Numbered from the stretch's first letter, positions 1-8,459 are shown. The stretch is DNA of 64,000 nucleotides from Actimicrobium sp047621345 (GCA_047621345.1 JBLHLW010000005.1:29125-93124); one strand, 5' to 3'. Notes: a model not told the origin generated them from the letters alone. A program made the numbers and translations.

Positions 1-6
1 ACGACT

Positions 7-687
7 ATGGCAAAGATCATTGTCTCTTGGGACGGCCAACTATTGCAGGAAGTGAAGCTCGACAAGGAACGCATCACTATCGGCCGCCGACCGCACAACG
101 ACATCGTGCTCGATACCCGCTCTGTCAGCGCAGCCCATGCGGCGATCGTCACGATCAGCCACAACTCATTTGTTGAAGACCTCAACAGTACCAATGGCAT
201 CCTCGTCAACGGGGAGCCGGTCAGCAAGCACTACCTGCAAAATCATGACGTGATCCGAGTCGCCAATTACGATATCCGTTATTTCAATCCCGCAACGCGC
301 CGGATTGCCGAAGTTTCAATTAACAGTGAGCGTGTTTTATTACCTACTGTTCTCGGTGTCGATTCTGCGATCGCAGCGCAGCGCGGCGAAACCGAAATCT
401 CCACTTCAAGCACTCGCGAAAATCGCCCTGTCGCAATATTGAAAATACGTACAGGACCCCACGCTGGTAAAGAAATGCTGATTACCAAGTCACAGACCAC
501 GATCGGAAGTCCCGGCGCACAAGTGGCGGTCATAACCCGGCGACCGCAAGGATTTTTCATTACACATGTCGAAGGGAAAAGTTATCCGGTGGTCAATGGC
601 GTGCTGGTCGGCGCGGGTGCGACGGCGCTGGAGCCAGGGAGTGTGGTCAATTTGGCAGGGACAGAAATAGAGTTTCTGTTGCGCTAG
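7..687 (+). CDS. FHA-domain protein
   Basis: A 226-residue cytoplasmic protein with no signal peptide or membrane segment. The N-terminal 95 residues form a forkhead-associated phosphothreonine-binding domain: a GRRPHNDIVLD segment (about residues 27-37), a S-x-x-H motif (SAAHA) and the closing NSTNGILVNG loop are all visible. Residues 140-226 look like a second, weaker FHA-like beta sandwich with a VVNGVLV segment. The start lies 7 bases into the window, so upstream partners cannot be seen. FHA proteins read Ser/Thr kinase signals or serve as scaffolds, for example in secretion or pilus regulation. A role with the adjacent pilins is only inference. The domain call is firm; the specific job is unknown. 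Confidence 0.85.
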   Translation: MAKIIVSWDGQLLQEVKLDKERITIGRRPHNDIVLDTRSVSAAHAAIVTISHNSFVEDLNSTNGILVNGEPVSKHYLQNHDVIRVANYDIRYFNPATRRIAEVSINSERVLLPTVLGVDSAIAAQRGETEISTSSTRENRPVAILKIRTGPHAGKEMLITKSQTTIGSPGAQVAVITRRPQGFFITHVEGKSYPVVNGVLVGAGATALEPGSVVNLAGTEIEFLLR

Positions 688-737
688 CAATACAGTGTCT
701 GATAAATGCGACGGAAATTGTGTTGCCTGACGTAAAT

Positions 738-830
738 TGTCAGAAATTTATGATGGTTCGCGTCACATTTTTTAGAATTTGTCTAAATACTGAGCAGTTA
801 TGTTGTCTTAAGGGCTGGCACGCAGATTGC
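738..830 (+). promoter_or_regulatory. sigma-54 promoter of first pilin gene
   Basis: TGGCACG at 816-822 and TTGC at 827-830 give an ideal -24/-12 element (TGGCAC-N5-TTGC), 57 bases before the pilin start codon. Type IV pilin genes are classically transcribed by RpoN with the activator PilR. A TGTCAG motif at 738-743, about 75 bases further upstream, recalls the TGTC half-sites bound by PilR; that part is inference. Confidence 0.85.
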
Positions 831-887
831 GATGTAGGTTGCAAGGCGGAAACCTTTTCTGTCTGCACCTACCCATTAGGACATAAA

Positions 888-1385
888 ATGAAAATTATCA
901 AAAAAACACAACAAGGTTTCACGCTGATCGAACTGATGATTGTGGTCGCGATTATTGGTATTTTGGCTGCGGTTGCTTTGCCGGCTTATCAGGATTACAC
1001 GGTACGGGCGAAGATAACGGAAGTGAATTTACAAGTTGCAGCTTGTAAAACAGCTGTCTCAGAATTCTTACAAGCAAACGGCACGTTCCCTGCGGATGCC
1101 AATGCCGCTGGTTGTAATAGCACAGTGACTACCAAGTACATGGCAGCGGGGCTCACTGTTAACGCTACAACTGCTGCGATAACATCGGGTGCAGTGCAGG
1201 GTACGGGCTCTGGTGCAGATACCTTTAAGATTATTTTGCAACCAACCTCTGATGCGGCCCGTACGGCTGCACTCACGACGGCTGGCACAGCTATCGCCGG
1301 CTGGTCATGTGGCACCACGGCTGCTACAACAAATTTGAAGTACTTCCCTGCCAGCTGCCGTCAAGCGGTTCTTGGCGGGCTGTAA
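888..1385 (+). CDS. pilA: type IV major pilin (PilA), copy 1
   Basis: 165 residues from the ATG at 888; the reading frame is open upstream to 720, but that part spans the promoter. The short basic leader MKIIKKTQQG ends in Gly and is followed by FTLIELMIVV, the PilD prepilin-peptidase/N-methylase site with Glu at mature position 5. The hydrophobic N-terminal helix then runs to about residue 38. Four Cys lie in the globular part, including a C-terminal pair (WSCG and ASCR) consistent with the disulfide-bounded D-region. A TfpX/TfpZ-type accessory gene follows, and the gene has its own sigma-54 promoter and terminator. The local AT content is higher than in the flanking backbone, as is common for variable pilin loci. 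The protein is expected to be assembled into twitching/adhesion pili in the outer envelope. Confidence 0.93.
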   Translation: MKIIKKTQQGFTLIELMIVVAIIGILAAVALPAYQDYTVRAKITEVNLQVAACKTAVSEFLQANGTFPADANAAGCNSTVTTKYMAAGLTVNATTAAITSGAVQGTGSGADTFKIILQPTSDAARTAALTTAGTAIAGWSCGTTAATTNLKYFPASCRQAVLGGL

Positions 1386-1434
1386 TTGTAAAGATGCGGT
1401 GCACATTTAGCTGAAAAAGATCTAATGATTAATT

Positions 1435-1464
1435 AAAAATACCCGCGTTAGCGGGTATTTTTTT
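1435..1464 (+). terminator. intrinsic terminator after pilA copy 1
   Basis: A perfect stem (aaaaatacccgc / gcgggtattttt) with loop GTTA is followed by a T run. It separates the abundant pilin message from the downstream accessory gene. Confidence 0.9.
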
Positions 1465-1523
1465 AATAAATAATATTGCTGAATAAAGCCTAGGAAGTTC
1501 TTAGCTAATGTTTATTTAATAAA

Positions 1524-2303
1524 ATGAAAATGCACAAATTAAACCGGTTCCGTGCTTTTGGTTGGCATCTTTTATTTTCATTATTGGTGGCCACACTTTC
1601 AGCGGCTATCGTTTTTTTTGTCTGGTATCCTGGGTTGCTTGCCCATGCCAGTAACGTTATTAACATCTATTTTTTACTACTTATTGTTGACATCTGTCTC
1701 GGTCCTCTGATTACATTTATTGTTTTCGATGTCAAGAAGAAGGAAGAGAAAGAACTCAAGCGTGACATACTGATCATTAGTGCTCTTCAAATATTTGCAT
1801 TAATGTACGGACTGCATGCTCTATACATTACTCGTCCAGTTTTTGTTGTTTATAACGAAGGAAGGTTTGATGTTGTTAGTGCGAATGAAATATCAGATAT
1901 TAATTTGAAAAAATCAAGAATTGATGACTTTAAAGAATTATCGCGCTTTGGACCTCAATATGTTGCCGCAACATTGCCTGAAAACATTAAGGAACGCAAT
2001 GACATCCTATTTGACTCTCTGTCAGGCGGCGATGATATTTCCCGATTACCTCAATACTATAAAAAATATTATCAGGTAGCTGAAGATGTAAAAAAACGCA
2101 GTGAATCGCTGGAAATTCTCAATAAATTGAATACGAGTAGTCACTCTATTATTCAATCTCTGCAAAGCAAATATACAAGTAAAAAAATCAATGCTGGTTA
2201 TTTGCCTCTGAAGGGCCGGGTGAACGACCTTACAGTTATCGTCGACAGAAGCGACGGTACAATTCTGGAGATGGTTGACTTAAATCCATGGAATCCATCC
2301 TGA
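1524..2303 (+). CDS. TfpX/TfpZ-like type IV pilin accessory protein, copy 1
   Basis: 259 residues. The N-terminal third carries three hydrophobic segments (about residues 14-36, 44-66 and 84-106), with a WYPG motif after the first and a LGPLITFIVFD segment in the second. The C-terminal periplasm-facing domain contains the family's RPVFVVYNEGRFDVVSANEI signature. TfpX/TfpZ proteins are small inner-membrane proteins encoded beside particular pilin alleles in Pseudomonas and beta-proteobacteria; they modulate assembly or surface level of their cognate pilin. Position directly after pilA copy 1 fits this. The gene is AT-rich. Two more homologues occur downstream (3682 and the broken copy ending at 6151). 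Family assignment is strong; the exact mechanism is unknown. Confidence 0.8.
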   Translation: MKMHKLNRFRAFGWHLLFSLLVATLSAAIVFFVWYPGLLAHASNVINIYFLLLIVDICLGPLITFIVFDVKKKEEKELKRDILIISALQIFALMYGLHALYITRPVFVVYNEGRFDVVSANEISDINLKKSRIDDFKELSRFGPQYVAATLPENIKERNDILFDSLSGGDDISRLPQYYKKYYQVAEDVKKRSESLEILNKLNTSSHSIIQSLQSKYTSKKINAGYLPLKGRVNDLTVIVDRSDGTILEMVDLNPWNPS

Positions 2304-2343
2304 TTTCCCGGTTTTGGATATTTTCAGTAGACTTCGATACTCA

Positions 2344-2625
2344 CCCAGGAATCGGATAACACAATGTGCGCAATATAGCCGGTACAAACAGGCGCTTCTG
2401 CGAGTTCGTGAGCTTGCTCATGGGCGAAGAAGCGATCCCCACAAAATGGGTTACCGTAAGAAACGCATATTCAACGGTTTTGGTGCGTTGAATTAAGTCA
2501 AACGTTGCTGCCACCTCGGCATTGCTGCGTTCGTCTAGCGTGGTGTTGGGAAATTGTGTGTTGTCAGCATGCTCCCAATTGTTTGAATGGGGCGAGCGAG
2601 TTCGAAAGTTAAAGGCGTGAGCGAC
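2344..2625 (-). other. unassigned open segment without start codon
   Basis: On the minus strand a 94-codon stretch is free of stops between a TGA at 2626-2628 and a TGA at 2341-2343, but it has no good start. Its composition is protein-like. I do not recognise a family; it may be a gene fragment stranded between pilin cassettes. The overlapping 60-codon plus-strand frame at 2314-2496 is no more convincing. Confidence 0.25.
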
Positions 2626-2713
2626 TCACTTTATTGGCTTGTAAATCCAACAGATTACCGGTCGACAGAAAATTCCGACAAGCTACGGCAATGACGTGCT
2701 TGACCGAAAAGCG

Positions 2714-3061
2714 TCAGACGTTTTTTCGAGATTGGATTTGAGTGAGGTGACCTCTGTCGTTTTTCGCCTCGAATACCTCGTGATGTAAGGGTAAACCCTC
2801 CGCCGTTTGCACGACGCCCAGCATGGCCTGCGGCGCAATTAGTCCTTCTTTCTCCATGCCGAACTGTTGTTTATTGTCCGCTATACAAGACCACCGCCAT
2901 TTCCTCGTCGCCCACCGGGCGTAGTAAGACGGCGAAGATACACAAATATCGACTCGTTCGCCTTCGGAATTTTTGTCAAAAGATTCTGCTGTTTGCCAGG
3001 TGCAGTCTGACTGTTTGATTCCGCAGTGTTGTTGAGGGCCGATGGATGCGAAACACCACAT
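2714..3061 (-). pseudogene. transposase remnant, IS1634-like
   Basis: The minus-strand frame contains a segment of about 33 residues (roughly 2775-2872) reading QFGMEKEGLIAPQAMLG followed by VVQTAEGLPLHHEVFE. This matches the core of IS1634/IS4-type transposases, where a QFG-x-(A/E)KEG segment precedes QTA-(D/E)-GLP-x-x-HEVF. Sequence on both sides does not continue the family, and no terminal inverted repeats or complete DDE domain can be seen. It is therefore a short decayed piece left between the first and second pilin units. The identity is by memory of the family motif and needs a database check. Confidence 0.5.
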
Positions 3062-3339
3062 ATGGATGGTCTGGGAGGGCGACGATGGTACTTCTTACCC
3101 TGGTTGGTACCCAGCAAGACCTCTGTCACTTTCTTCTCAGCATCACCTCTTTTCCCAGTTTGCAAAAACGAGCTTTCACGTTGATGCCACTTGTCAAGTT
3201 TTGATGTTTCCCGAGTACTGATCACTATCGACATATAGGGCCTAAAAGGTGCGGAAAAAAAGTTGTACCATTTAACCAATAGTTTAAGTAAAAGATACTA
3301 TCGGTGTAATACACTCAACCAGAGTTGCGACTGATAAAA

Positions 3340-3681
3340 AGTATTTTTCTTCTTCCATCCAGTGCCGTGATTGTCAGGTGAATTTCTTGGTAGAAGCCTC
3401 TGCCTATAACCGACTGTTTGAAAATGTAGGGATCGGTACTTCAACAGGTCTGATCGAAAAACCTCTCACGTTATCAGAACATCTAGAGTTCTATTTTGTC
3501 GGTATATCGACGTATTCAACCGATTAATACTAATCGGTTGTGCTAGCTGTAGGATTTGAAAAAAAAACTCTTCAAGTCGGAGTTAATTCTGCGAAATATT
3601 CATCATTAAAGTAACGAAAATTTTTTTATTCAGAAGTCGCGGGACATTTCAGTTATTTTCAAATTATTTGGAAAAAATAAT
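3340..3681 (+). other. decayed pilin promoter/leader region
   Basis: The stretch at 3361-3410 (ccgtgattg..., ...agaagcctctgcctataacc) matches by eye the 5' region of pilA copy 2 at 4800-4852 (cagtgattg..., ...agaagcctctgtctacttcc). The sigma-54 GG and GC doublets are damaged here (GTGCC for GGCAC, TTGT for TTGC). No pilin coding sequence follows before the accessory gene at 3682. This looks like a cassette that lost its pilin. Confidence 0.5.
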
Positions 3682-4437
3682 ATGGATATTAAGATTAAGA
3701 AATATATAAAATTCTGCTGTCTTAGTATATGTGTTGTTGTGATAATTGTAATTTCATTTTTTCTGTTATGGTACCCCAGCTATTATAATTATGTATTAAT
3801 CTGGAAAAAAACATTAGGTCTGGTTTTATTGGTAAATATTGGAGTCGGTCCATTAATTGCGTTATTTATCTTTAACTATCAGAACATTTCAGTGCGACAC
3901 GGTTTAGCTGGAATAGTCTTGATACAGTCGGCTGTTCTCGTGATTAGCGTTGCGGTCATCTTTTACAGTCGACCAGTGTTTACGGTATTTAATGTCGATA
4001 GATTTACCGTAGTTACCGCCAACGAAATCCCACCCATTGAAATGAACAAGGTGCCGCAACTATCCCTTCCGATGACGGGGCCGCAGTTTATGGCGGCAAA
4101 ATTTCCCACAAATCATAAGGAACGTGAACAAATTTTGTTTTCGTCACTAGATTCGGGTGTCGATCTCGCGCAGATGCCGCAATACTATTTGCCCTATGTT
4201 CAGTTCTCGGAGACTGTTAAATCTCGGATTCAACCGCTTGAGAAGTTGATTCCCCTGCAACCTGAAGAAGAGCAATCGAAGGTCAAGTTACTGCTTGCTG
4301 CATCGCTTGCAAAACGTGGATTACTGCAAAAAGACGTTGGCTTTTTGCCCTTGGAGGCGAGCGCGCAGGACATGACCGTGCTGGTCAAGCGTGACGATGC
4401 GGTCGTTATCGATATCTTGCCAATTGCACCATGGTAA
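3682..4437 (+). CDS. TfpX/TfpZ-like type IV pilin accessory protein, copy 2
   Basis: 251 residues with the same architecture as copy 1: hydrophobic segments at about 12-30, 38-60 and 74-97, WYPSYYN after the first and GPLIALFIFNY in the second, then the RPVFTVFNVDRFTVVTANEIP signature. The C-terminal domain includes LPYVQF, PLEKLIPL and a final GFLPLEASAQDMTVLVKRDD segment nearly the same as in copy 3. No intact pilin gene lies immediately upstream, only a decayed leader, so this copy is either orphan or serves pilA copy 2, whose gene begins 430 bases downstream. The 5' half is very AT-rich and the 3' half closer to backbone composition. Confidence 0.8.
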   Translation: MDIKIKKYIKFCCLSICVVVIIVISFFLLWYPSYYNYVLIWKKTLGLVLLVNIGVGPLIALFIFNYQNISVRHGLAGIVLIQSAVLVISVAVIFYSRPVFTVFNVDRFTVVTANEIPPIEMNKVPQLSLPMTGPQFMAAKFPTNHKEREQILFSSLDSGVDLAQMPQYYLPYVQFSETVKSRIQPLEKLIPLQPEEEQSKVKLLLAASLAKRGLLQKDVGFLPLEASAQDMTVLVKRDDAVVIDILPIAPW

Positions 4438-4796
4438 AAAGGAAGCTGGCAGTCCAAGCCCCTATCGTTCTCCCCATTCACCAACCTCTGTCAGTAATTC
4501 AATCAACGTAAAACAGACAGGTGTTGCGATGATGGCTTTAACCATCACAACTTAGACTGACAACGGCCACACTTTTCAGTTGTTGGTTAGCGCCAACTGC
4601 GAAATATCCTGTTGTTATTCGTTGGTCTCAATGATCTGTGCGCCGTTTTTTAAATGCCGTCCCAGTCGATGTGTTTTTCGACAGTAGATCGACAAAATTT
4701 GGCAGGTAGTAACCAAAAGTATATTTTGTAGTGACCATAAGTGTCAGTAAATTTACTATTGATTAATTAAATCGGGTGTTTTACGGTCGTTTTCGT
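4438..4796 (+). other. intergenic stretch without a gene
   Basis: About 360 bases between the second accessory gene and the sigma-54 promoter of pilA copy 2. I see no convincing reading frame. A GTGTCAG motif followed by an AT-rich run at 4741-4755 resembles the TGTCAG upstream of pilA copy 1 and may be an activator site. Confidence 0.4.
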
Positions 4797-4798
4797 CA

Positions 4799-4812
4799 GG
4801 CACAGTGATTGC
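4799..4812 (+). promoter_or_regulatory. sigma-54 promoter of pilA copy 2
   Basis: GGCAC at 4799-4803, five bases, then TTGC at 4809-4812 preserve the invariant GG and GC doublets at -24/-12, 53 bases before the pilin ATG. Same arrangement as at 816-830. Confidence 0.8.
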
Positions 4813-4865
4813 AAAGTCAGTTTCACGGCAGAAGCCTCTGTCTACTTCCAACGGGGATACGCAAA

Positions 4866-5336
4866 ATGAAAACGATGAAATTGGTTAAGAAGGCACAAGC
4901 AGGTTTCACGCTGATCGAATTGATGATTGTGGTGGCGATTATTGGTATTTTGGCGGCGATTGCCATTCCTCAATATTCTGATTACACATCTCGTACACGT
5001 GCAGCTGGTGCCGTTGCGGAATTGGCATCCATAAAAACCGCAATATCAGTTTGTGTTAACGATACGGGATTGATTGCTGGATGTGACGCGGGCACTAATG
5101 GAATTCCTGCTGTAACTAGTTTTACGGCAACAAGAAACGTCACTGCTCTGACTAGCATTACAAACGGCGTGATCGTTGCCACTACTGGTGCAACAGGTAG
5201 TGGCGGAGCAGGTGCAAATTTAGATTATACTTTGACGCCAGCTATGGCAGCAAACGCAGCAAATATGACTTGGACTGCAAGCGGCACGATTTGTAATGCG
5301 ACTCGCGGATTGAAGCCTGGTCAAGGTGGTTGCTAA
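4866..5336 (+). CDS. pilA: type IV major pilin (PilA), copy 2
   Basis: 156 residues from the ATG at 4866. The leader MKTMKLVKKAQAG is cleaved before FTLIELMIVVAIIGILAAIA, with Glu5 present. The first 30 mature residues are nearly identical to copy 1, but the globular domain is different and rich in Thr, Ala and Gly. Cys pairs occur in the middle (SVCVN and AGCDAG) and at the C-terminus (TICNA and GQGGC), the last bounding a D-region loop that ends at the final residue. A sigma-54 promoter precedes it and an intrinsic terminator follows. Two divergent major pilins at one locus suggest alternative pilins rather than a recent duplication. Confidence 0.93.
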   Translation: MKTMKLVKKAQAGFTLIELMIVVAIIGILAAIAIPQYSDYTSRTRAAGAVAELASIKTAISVCVNDTGLIAGCDAGTNGIPAVTSFTATRNVTALTSITNGVIVATTGATGSGGAGANLDYTLTPAMAANAANMTWTASGTICNATRGLKPGQGGC

Positions 5337-5351
5337 TAACTAGTTGAAAAT

Positions 5352-5382
5352 ACAAAAGGCGCGTCTGCGCCTTTTGTGATTT
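5352..5382 (+). terminator. intrinsic terminator after pilA copy 2
   Basis: Perfect 11-bp stem acaaaaggcgc / gcgccttttgt around GTCT, followed by gatttta. Confidence 0.85.
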
Positions 5383-5397
5383 TATCAGCGGGAGGCC

Positions 5398-6151
5398 ATG
5401 AATGTGGATCAAAGTAGTCAACAATATAGATATTGTCTATTGATAATTAATTTTTTTATTGTCTCTACATTATTATTTATTATTGGTTCCCCGCTGTTTA
5501 TTCAAAGGCATGAGGTTCTGGCAGGTATATTTATCTATATCTATTAATTATTCTGGCACTAGGTCCATTAATTATATTGCTTATTTTAAAATATAAAAAA
5601 TACCAGTAGTCTTGGGTATCACTGGAGTCGGATTTATTCAATTGGCTTTTTTATGTCAGTCGTAGCCACCATTTTTTATAGCAGCCCTGTATGTAGTTTT
5701 TAATGTTGATCGATTTACTGTAGTCGCAGCTAATGATATTCCGAATGATGAGCTAAATAAGGCACCGCAACTGCCGCTTCCAACGAGAGGCCCTTTGCTG
5801 ATGGCAGCGCAATTTCCGACAGGCGATCAAAGTGACCGCGAGCGCATTCTGTTTTCGTCGATGCTGCTCGGTGTTGATCTGGCCCAAATGCCGCAACACT
5901 ATTTGCCCTACGAAGAAGCTGTTGAGAGTGTCAAGCCGCGCATTCAGTCGCTGGAAAATTTGATTGGACTACAGCCGGAACAGGAGCAACGGGAGGTCAA
6001 GTCACTGCTTGTCGCATCGCTCGCAAAGCATGGATTACTGGAAAAGGACGTTGGCTATTTGCCGCTGCAGGCTAGTGCGCAGGACATGACGGTACTGGTC
6101 AAGCGTAAGGACGCGACAGTGATCGACATCGTGCCGATTGCGCCGTGGTGA
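5398..6151 (+). pseudogene. broken TfpX/TfpZ-like accessory gene, copy 3
   Basis: The gene opens at the ATG at 5398 after GGGAGG and reads as a membrane segment for about 50 codons, then meets TAA. Homology continues in another frame (LALGPLIILLILKY), hits TAG, and after at least one more shift resumes as a VVFNVDRFTVVAAND-type signature. From 5795 to 6151 the C-terminal domain is open for 118 codons and closely matches copy 2 (LPYEEAVESVK, GYLPLQASAQDMTVLVKRKD). At least two frame changes plus stops make it a pseudogene. The 3' half has backbone-like GC and has stayed intact, so decay is probably recent or the tail is a recombination product. Confidence 0.8.
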
Positions 6152-6158
6152 GCATCAG

Positions 6159-6671
6159 TTACGCAACCCAGTCCCCCGACCGCCCCCCATGCTTCTCCAT
6201 CACCTTCACCCCCTCAATCACCATCCCCCTATCCACCGCCTTACACATGTCATATACGGTCAGCAACCCGACCTGCACCGCAAACAGCGCCTCAATCTCC
6301 ACCCCCGTTTTACCAAAGGTTTCCACCTGCGCCGTACAGTCAATGCTGTTTGAACCCGCATCCACACTGAAGTCCACCACCACCCGCGTCAGCGCCAGCG
6401 GATGACACAACGGCACCAGTTCGCTGGTACGCTTGGTTGCCATGATGGCCGCGATGCGGGCGATGCCAAGGACATCGCCTTTTTTTGCAGTGCCGGACTG
6501 GATCAGCGCGAGGGTCTCGGGCTTCATCCGGATCGTGCCGCTGGCAATCGCGACGCGGTGGGTCTCGGCCTTGCTGCCGACATCGACCATGTGCGCTTGT
6601 CCGGCACTATCGAAATGGGTGAGCCCGTCGTGGACAGGAACAGGATCATGCTGGGTGGTTTTGATCGTCAT
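6159..6671 (-). CDS. moaC: cyclic pyranopterin monophosphate synthase MoaC
   Basis: 170 residues from the ATG whose complement is at 6669-6671. MoaC converts the MoaA product (3',8-cyclo-7,8-dihydro-GTP) to cyclic pyranopterin monophosphate in molybdenum-cofactor synthesis, as a cytoplasmic hexamer. Family motifs are present: HMVDVGSK near residue 27, the substrate-binding LCHPL around residue 87, and the C-terminal EKHGGRSG segment. The open frame extends upstream far into the divergent protease gene, but that part is not MoaC-like. No strong Shine-Dalgarno precedes the chosen ATG; an ATG 60 bases further upstream is an alternative. Convergent with the accessory pseudogene, with only 7 bases between stops. 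Confidence 0.93.
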   Translation of the reverse strand: MTIKTTQHDPVPVHDGLTHFDSAGQAHMVDVGSKAETHRVAIASGTIRMKPETLALIQSGTAKKGDVLGIARIAAIMATKRTSELVPLCHPLALTRVVVDFSVDAGSNSIDCTAQVETFGKTGVEIEALFAVQVGLLTVYDMCKAVDRGMVIEGVKVMEKHGGRSGDWVA

Positions 6672-6737
6672 CAGGAGTCGAGAAAGCAGGGTGGGTATGA
6701 GCGGCAAGTGCGGCCGGCGAGCAGGTATCATAGCATC

Positions 6738-8309
6738 GTGAAAACATTCCCTGAATGCCTGCTCAAGACCCTGCCGGTCCTCTCTGCGGCCTGCCGTGCC
6801 TTGGTAGTGGTCGCGGTTATTGCGTGCCTGGTGCGGCCGAACCAGCTTGCCCACGCGGCGCCCAATCTCAATGACGATTCCCGCTTGCCCAGCCTCGGTG
6901 ATTCCGAGCGCGAGTCGCTGTCGCCACTGACCGAGCGCAAGCTGGGCGAGCACATCATGCGTGAGATTCGGCACAATCCGGATTACCTCGACGATGCGCC
7001 TACCCTCGAATATCTCAATGATTTCGGCAACCAATTGCTGGCAGCGCGGCCCGAGGCGCGCGGTGAGGCGGGTTACGATTTTTTCTTTTTTGCGGTGCGC
7101 GATCCGATGCTCAATGCCTTTGCACTGCCGGGCGGCTTCATTGCCGTGCATTCGGCGCTGCTGCTGGCGGCGCAAACCGAATCCGAACTGGCGTCGGTCG
7201 TCGCGCACGAAATCGGCCATGTGGCACAGCGCCATATCGCTCGCATGCTCGGTCAGCACAAGCAGGACATGCTGATTCCGTTGGCGGGAGCGATCCTGGC
7301 GGTGCTGGCGGCGCGCTCCAATTCGGATGCGTCGGCGGCGCTGCTGGTCGGTTCGCAAGGCGTGGTGTTGCAGCGCCAGCTCAATTTCAGTCGCGATGCC
7401 GAACGCGAAGCGGATCGTATCGGCTTGCAGATATTGCGTGACGCCGGTTTCGAGACCGCCGGTATGGTGACTTTCTTCGGGCGCATGCAAAATGCGTCGA
7501 GCGGGTATTCGGATTTTTTACCTGCTTATCTGCGCTCGCATCCGCTGACCACCGAACGGATTGCCGATATCGAAGCGCGCATCCGTGACTTGCGTTACCG
7601 CCAGCATGCCGACAATGTGGATTTTCAATTGATTCGGGCGCGCATGCGCGTGCTGCAAGACGATACGTCGCAAGGCTGGCGCGATGCCAGCGAGATCTTC
7701 GCCGCACAATTGCTGCAAAAAACCCGCACGCAAACGGTTGCTGGCAAATACGGGTTAGCGCTGGTGGCGTTGCGGCGTAACGATCCGGTGAAGGCACTGC
7801 TATTGCTGCAGGAAGCCCGTATCGCCTTGGGCACCGGCGCGCCGCGCAATGGCGGTAACAGCAGTGTGCTGGATTATCTGGGCATCGACTTGTTGCTGGC
7901 TTCCGGCAAGTATGCAGAGGCGGTCAGTCTGGCTGACGCGGCGCGCAGCCGTTTTCCGTTGTCACGCGGATTGGCGCGGCGCTATGCCGACGTGTTACTC
8001 GCAGCGGGACGTACGAACGAGGCGGTGGAGTATCTGCGTGATCAGGCACAGCTATACCGGGAAGATCCCCACTTGCAGAACCAATTGGCCAAGGCCTATT
8101 CGGTGCAAGGAAAGCGCGTGCTGCAGCATCTGGCATTGGCCGAATCGTATGCCCTCAATGGCAGTCTGCAGGCGGCGATGGACCAGTTGCGCATCGCACG
8201 CACAGCGCCGGATGCGACGTTTTATGACCAGGCGCTGGTCGATGCGCGCGAGCGTGATCTGGAGGCGCGCTGGAAGGAGGAGTTGGCAAATAGCAAGCGG
8301 GAGAAGTGA
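6738..8309 (+). CDS. bepA: M48 metalloprotease with TPR tail, BepA-like
   Basis: About 523 residues from the GTG at 6738; the frame is open to 6402, but that part overlaps moaC on the other strand. The GTG start gives a clean signal peptide (basic start, hydrophobic core, LAHAAP cleavage), placing the protein in the periplasm. The M48 zinc site is HEIGHVAQRH, with the downstream third-ligand segment SRDAEREADRIG. The C-terminal half is helical and TPR-like. In E. coli BepA (YfgC) degrades or assists stalled LptD and other outer-membrane barrels at the BAM complex; that family is the best match in domain order and length. It is divergent from moaC with a 66-base gap. Confidence 0.85.
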   Translation: MKTFPECLLKTLPVLSAACRALVVVAVIACLVRPNQLAHAAPNLNDDSRLPSLGDSERESLSPLTERKLGEHIMREIRHNPDYLDDAPTLEYLNDFGNQLLAARPEARGEAGYDFFFFAVRDPMLNAFALPGGFIAVHSALLLAAQTESELASVVAHEIGHVAQRHIARMLGQHKQDMLIPLAGAILAVLAARSNSDASAALLVGSQGVVLQRQLNFSRDAEREADRIGLQILRDAGFETAGMVTFFGRMQNASSGYSDFLPAYLRSHPLTTERIADIEARIRDLRYRQHADNVDFQLIRARMRVLQDDTSQGWRDASEIFAAQLLQKTRTQTVAGKYGLALVALRRNDPVKALLLLQEARIALGTGAPRNGGNSSVLDYLGIDLLLASGKYAEAVSLADAARSRFPLSRGLARRYADVLLAAGRTNEAVEYLRDQAQLYREDPHLQNQLAKAYSVQGKRVLQHLALAESYALNGSLQAAMDQLRIARTAPDATFYDQALVDARERDLEARWKEELANSKREK

Positions 8310-8353
8310 TGGCGGTGGTGAAGGGTGCAATGCCCTTCGGTTATTGCAATCTG

Positions 8354-8459
8354 CGAGATAGCCACGGCATGTTGTGCTCACGCGTGCGGACCGGCGGTGT
8401 CGGTCAATTCGGGGTTGGGTGGTGCATTCGCGTGGGCACGATAGGGCTGTTCCCACCCT
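8354..8459. repeat. 106-bp inverted-repeat element, copy A (degenerate left end)
   Basis: Shares the core from cgcgtgcggaccggcgg to gtgggcacgatagggct with copies B and C and has the same 106-base length. The left terminal repeat is mutated and the right end reads TTCCCACCCT instead of GTGCCCACCCT. Confidence 0.75.

Noticed and set aside
2881..3279. Minus-strand 132-codon frame overlapping the transposase remnant
   Set aside because: Low-complexity, basic, no recognisable domain; probably chance.
6402..6737. N-terminal extension of the M48 protease frame back to 6402
   Set aside because: It lies opposite moaC coding sequence and is not protease-like; the GTG at 6738 gives a proper signal peptide.
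6672..7490. Long upstream extension of the moaC frame on the minus strand
   Set aside because: Antisense shadow of the protease gene in GC-rich sequence; MoaC homology begins at 6671.
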